Shown piece after piece: positions 63,635 through 64,000 of a stretch of 64,000 nt of DNA (positions within the stretch are counted from its first letter, which is position 1; every line of letters starts with the position of its first letter). The notes beneath the pieces were generated by a model, which saw only the letters and a list, made by a program, of their open reading frames with translations, was not told the origin of the DNA and did not search any database. This DNA is from Leptospiraceae bacterium (GTDB taxonomy: Bacteria > Spirochaetota > Leptospiria > Leptospirales > Leptospiraceae). The stretch spans positions 496,001 to 560,000 of the forward strand of contig JADJFV010000001.1 of the NCBI GenBank assembly GCA_016708435.1, in the 5' to 3' direction. The translations under genes and the position numbers were made by a program.

Positions 63635-64000
63635 CTAAACTCCGTTTGGATCGGCTGTATGATTCCACTCTAAAAGTTTTCCTTGTATGAATGTAATGAT
63701 TTTAGGGTTTATATCTTTTCCGTTTCCTTCTATTTCGATTGGCTCACCAAAGCAGATATGAACTTTTTCTTTCCTGCGAATGGGACCGAAGTTTCGAGTC
63801 AAACTCATTTTACCGTTTCCCCAAAAGTCAGTTTTAATTGCGATAGGAAGAATTTTTACTTTTGCTTTCTGAGCCAGCTTTACACCAATAGAACTAAAAT
63901 GTTCATGATCGAAATAGGGCTTTCTATGACCTTGCTGAAAAATAATGACAGAGGTGCCAGATTGAATTGCTGTAATTCCTTCATCCATTACTGCTTTCAA
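63635..64000 (-). CDS. Lysophospholipid acyltransferase-like protein (partial, 5' end missing)
   Basis: The last 121 codons of a PlsC-like gene that enters from the right edge. GTSVIIFQQGHRKPYFDHEH stands where FPEGTRS is usual, so the second acyltransferase motif is modified (Q-Q-G-H-R). LPIAIKTDFWGNGK and VHICFGEPIEIEGNGK follow the family's third and fourth blocks. The H-x4-D motif would lie beyond the window. Confidence 0.75.
   Translation of the reverse strand: MKAVMDEGITAIQSGTSVIIFQQGHRKPYFDHEHFSSIGVKLAQKAKVKILPIAIKTDFWGNGKMSLTRNFGPIRRKEKVHICFGEPIEIEGNGKDINPKIITFIQGKLLEWNHTADPNGV

Overview
The window reads as a chromosomal piece of a low-GC Leptospira or a close relative in the Leptospiraceae. 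Evidence from the sequence: lineage-typical families (a DUF1577-like protein, a DUF1554-type lipoprotein, a P83/100-like antigen, an LA_2444/LA_4059-like outer-membrane protein), many lipoproteins with loose spirochaetal lipoboxes, a flagellar motor operon (flbD-motA-motB-fliL), an LPS gene (kdsB) and abundant two-component signalling. No rRNA or tRNA genes and no CRISPR array were seen. Family names are recognised by eye, not by database search.

Layout. 1-3666: a partial aminotransferase with dedA, then an SDR/FAD-oxidase pair that looks like mycobacterial DprE2/DprE1. 3667-5569: a repeat-bearing gap, a lipoprotein, and a decayed toxin-antitoxin area (antitoxin, ParE stub, higA split by a MITE-like insert). 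5570-9722: a minus-strand envelope run (parA-like, unknown, rlpA, small lipoprotein, TPM protein, plsC-like). 9885-14062: acyl-CoA ligase, SCO1-like protein, membrane chemoreceptor. 14190-16139: a cobalamin riboswitch reading into two lipoprotein genes and a DUF5522 gene, downstream of purT. 17687-24770: MBL hydrolase, a 36-aa candidate gene, aroD overlapping a hybrid histidine kinase, and a diiron-MBL/SpoIIE/TPR fusion.

25041-27521 is a degenerate IS66 element whose tnpA is frameshifted and whose tnpB carries a 147-bp in-frame structured insert with an amber codon. It is followed by an orphan small TA-like protein, a glycosyltransferase with a G9 tract near its start, and flbD-motA-motB-fliL. 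31564-32830 holds a NADAR protein and a frameshifted PIN toxin with a partner that is a paralogue of the orphan. Then come kdsB, a membrane protein, an AAA+ ATPase, a CBS/CorC exporter and an outer-membrane barrel.

38182-49857 is a surface and signalling block: a beta-helix lipoprotein, an Ig-repeat/DUF1554 lipoprotein, an LRR-protein kinase, a DUF1577-like protein and two histidine kinases. 50100-57843: two small lipoproteins, etfBA, a P83/100-like protein and two overlapping flavoprotein genes. 58053-61565 is a P-type ATPase with an N-terminal PTS EIIA-like domain. A TPR protein, a 27-aa candidate gene and the end of an acyltransferase gene close the window.

The most interesting items are the B12 riboswitch in front of uncharacterised surface lipoproteins, the EIIA-P-type ATPase fusion, the predicted diiron-sensor phosphatase, the DprE1/E2-like pair, the structured insert in tnpB, the G9 tract in the glycosyltransferase, and a family of three 28-bp palindromes that share outer arms but differ in the centre.
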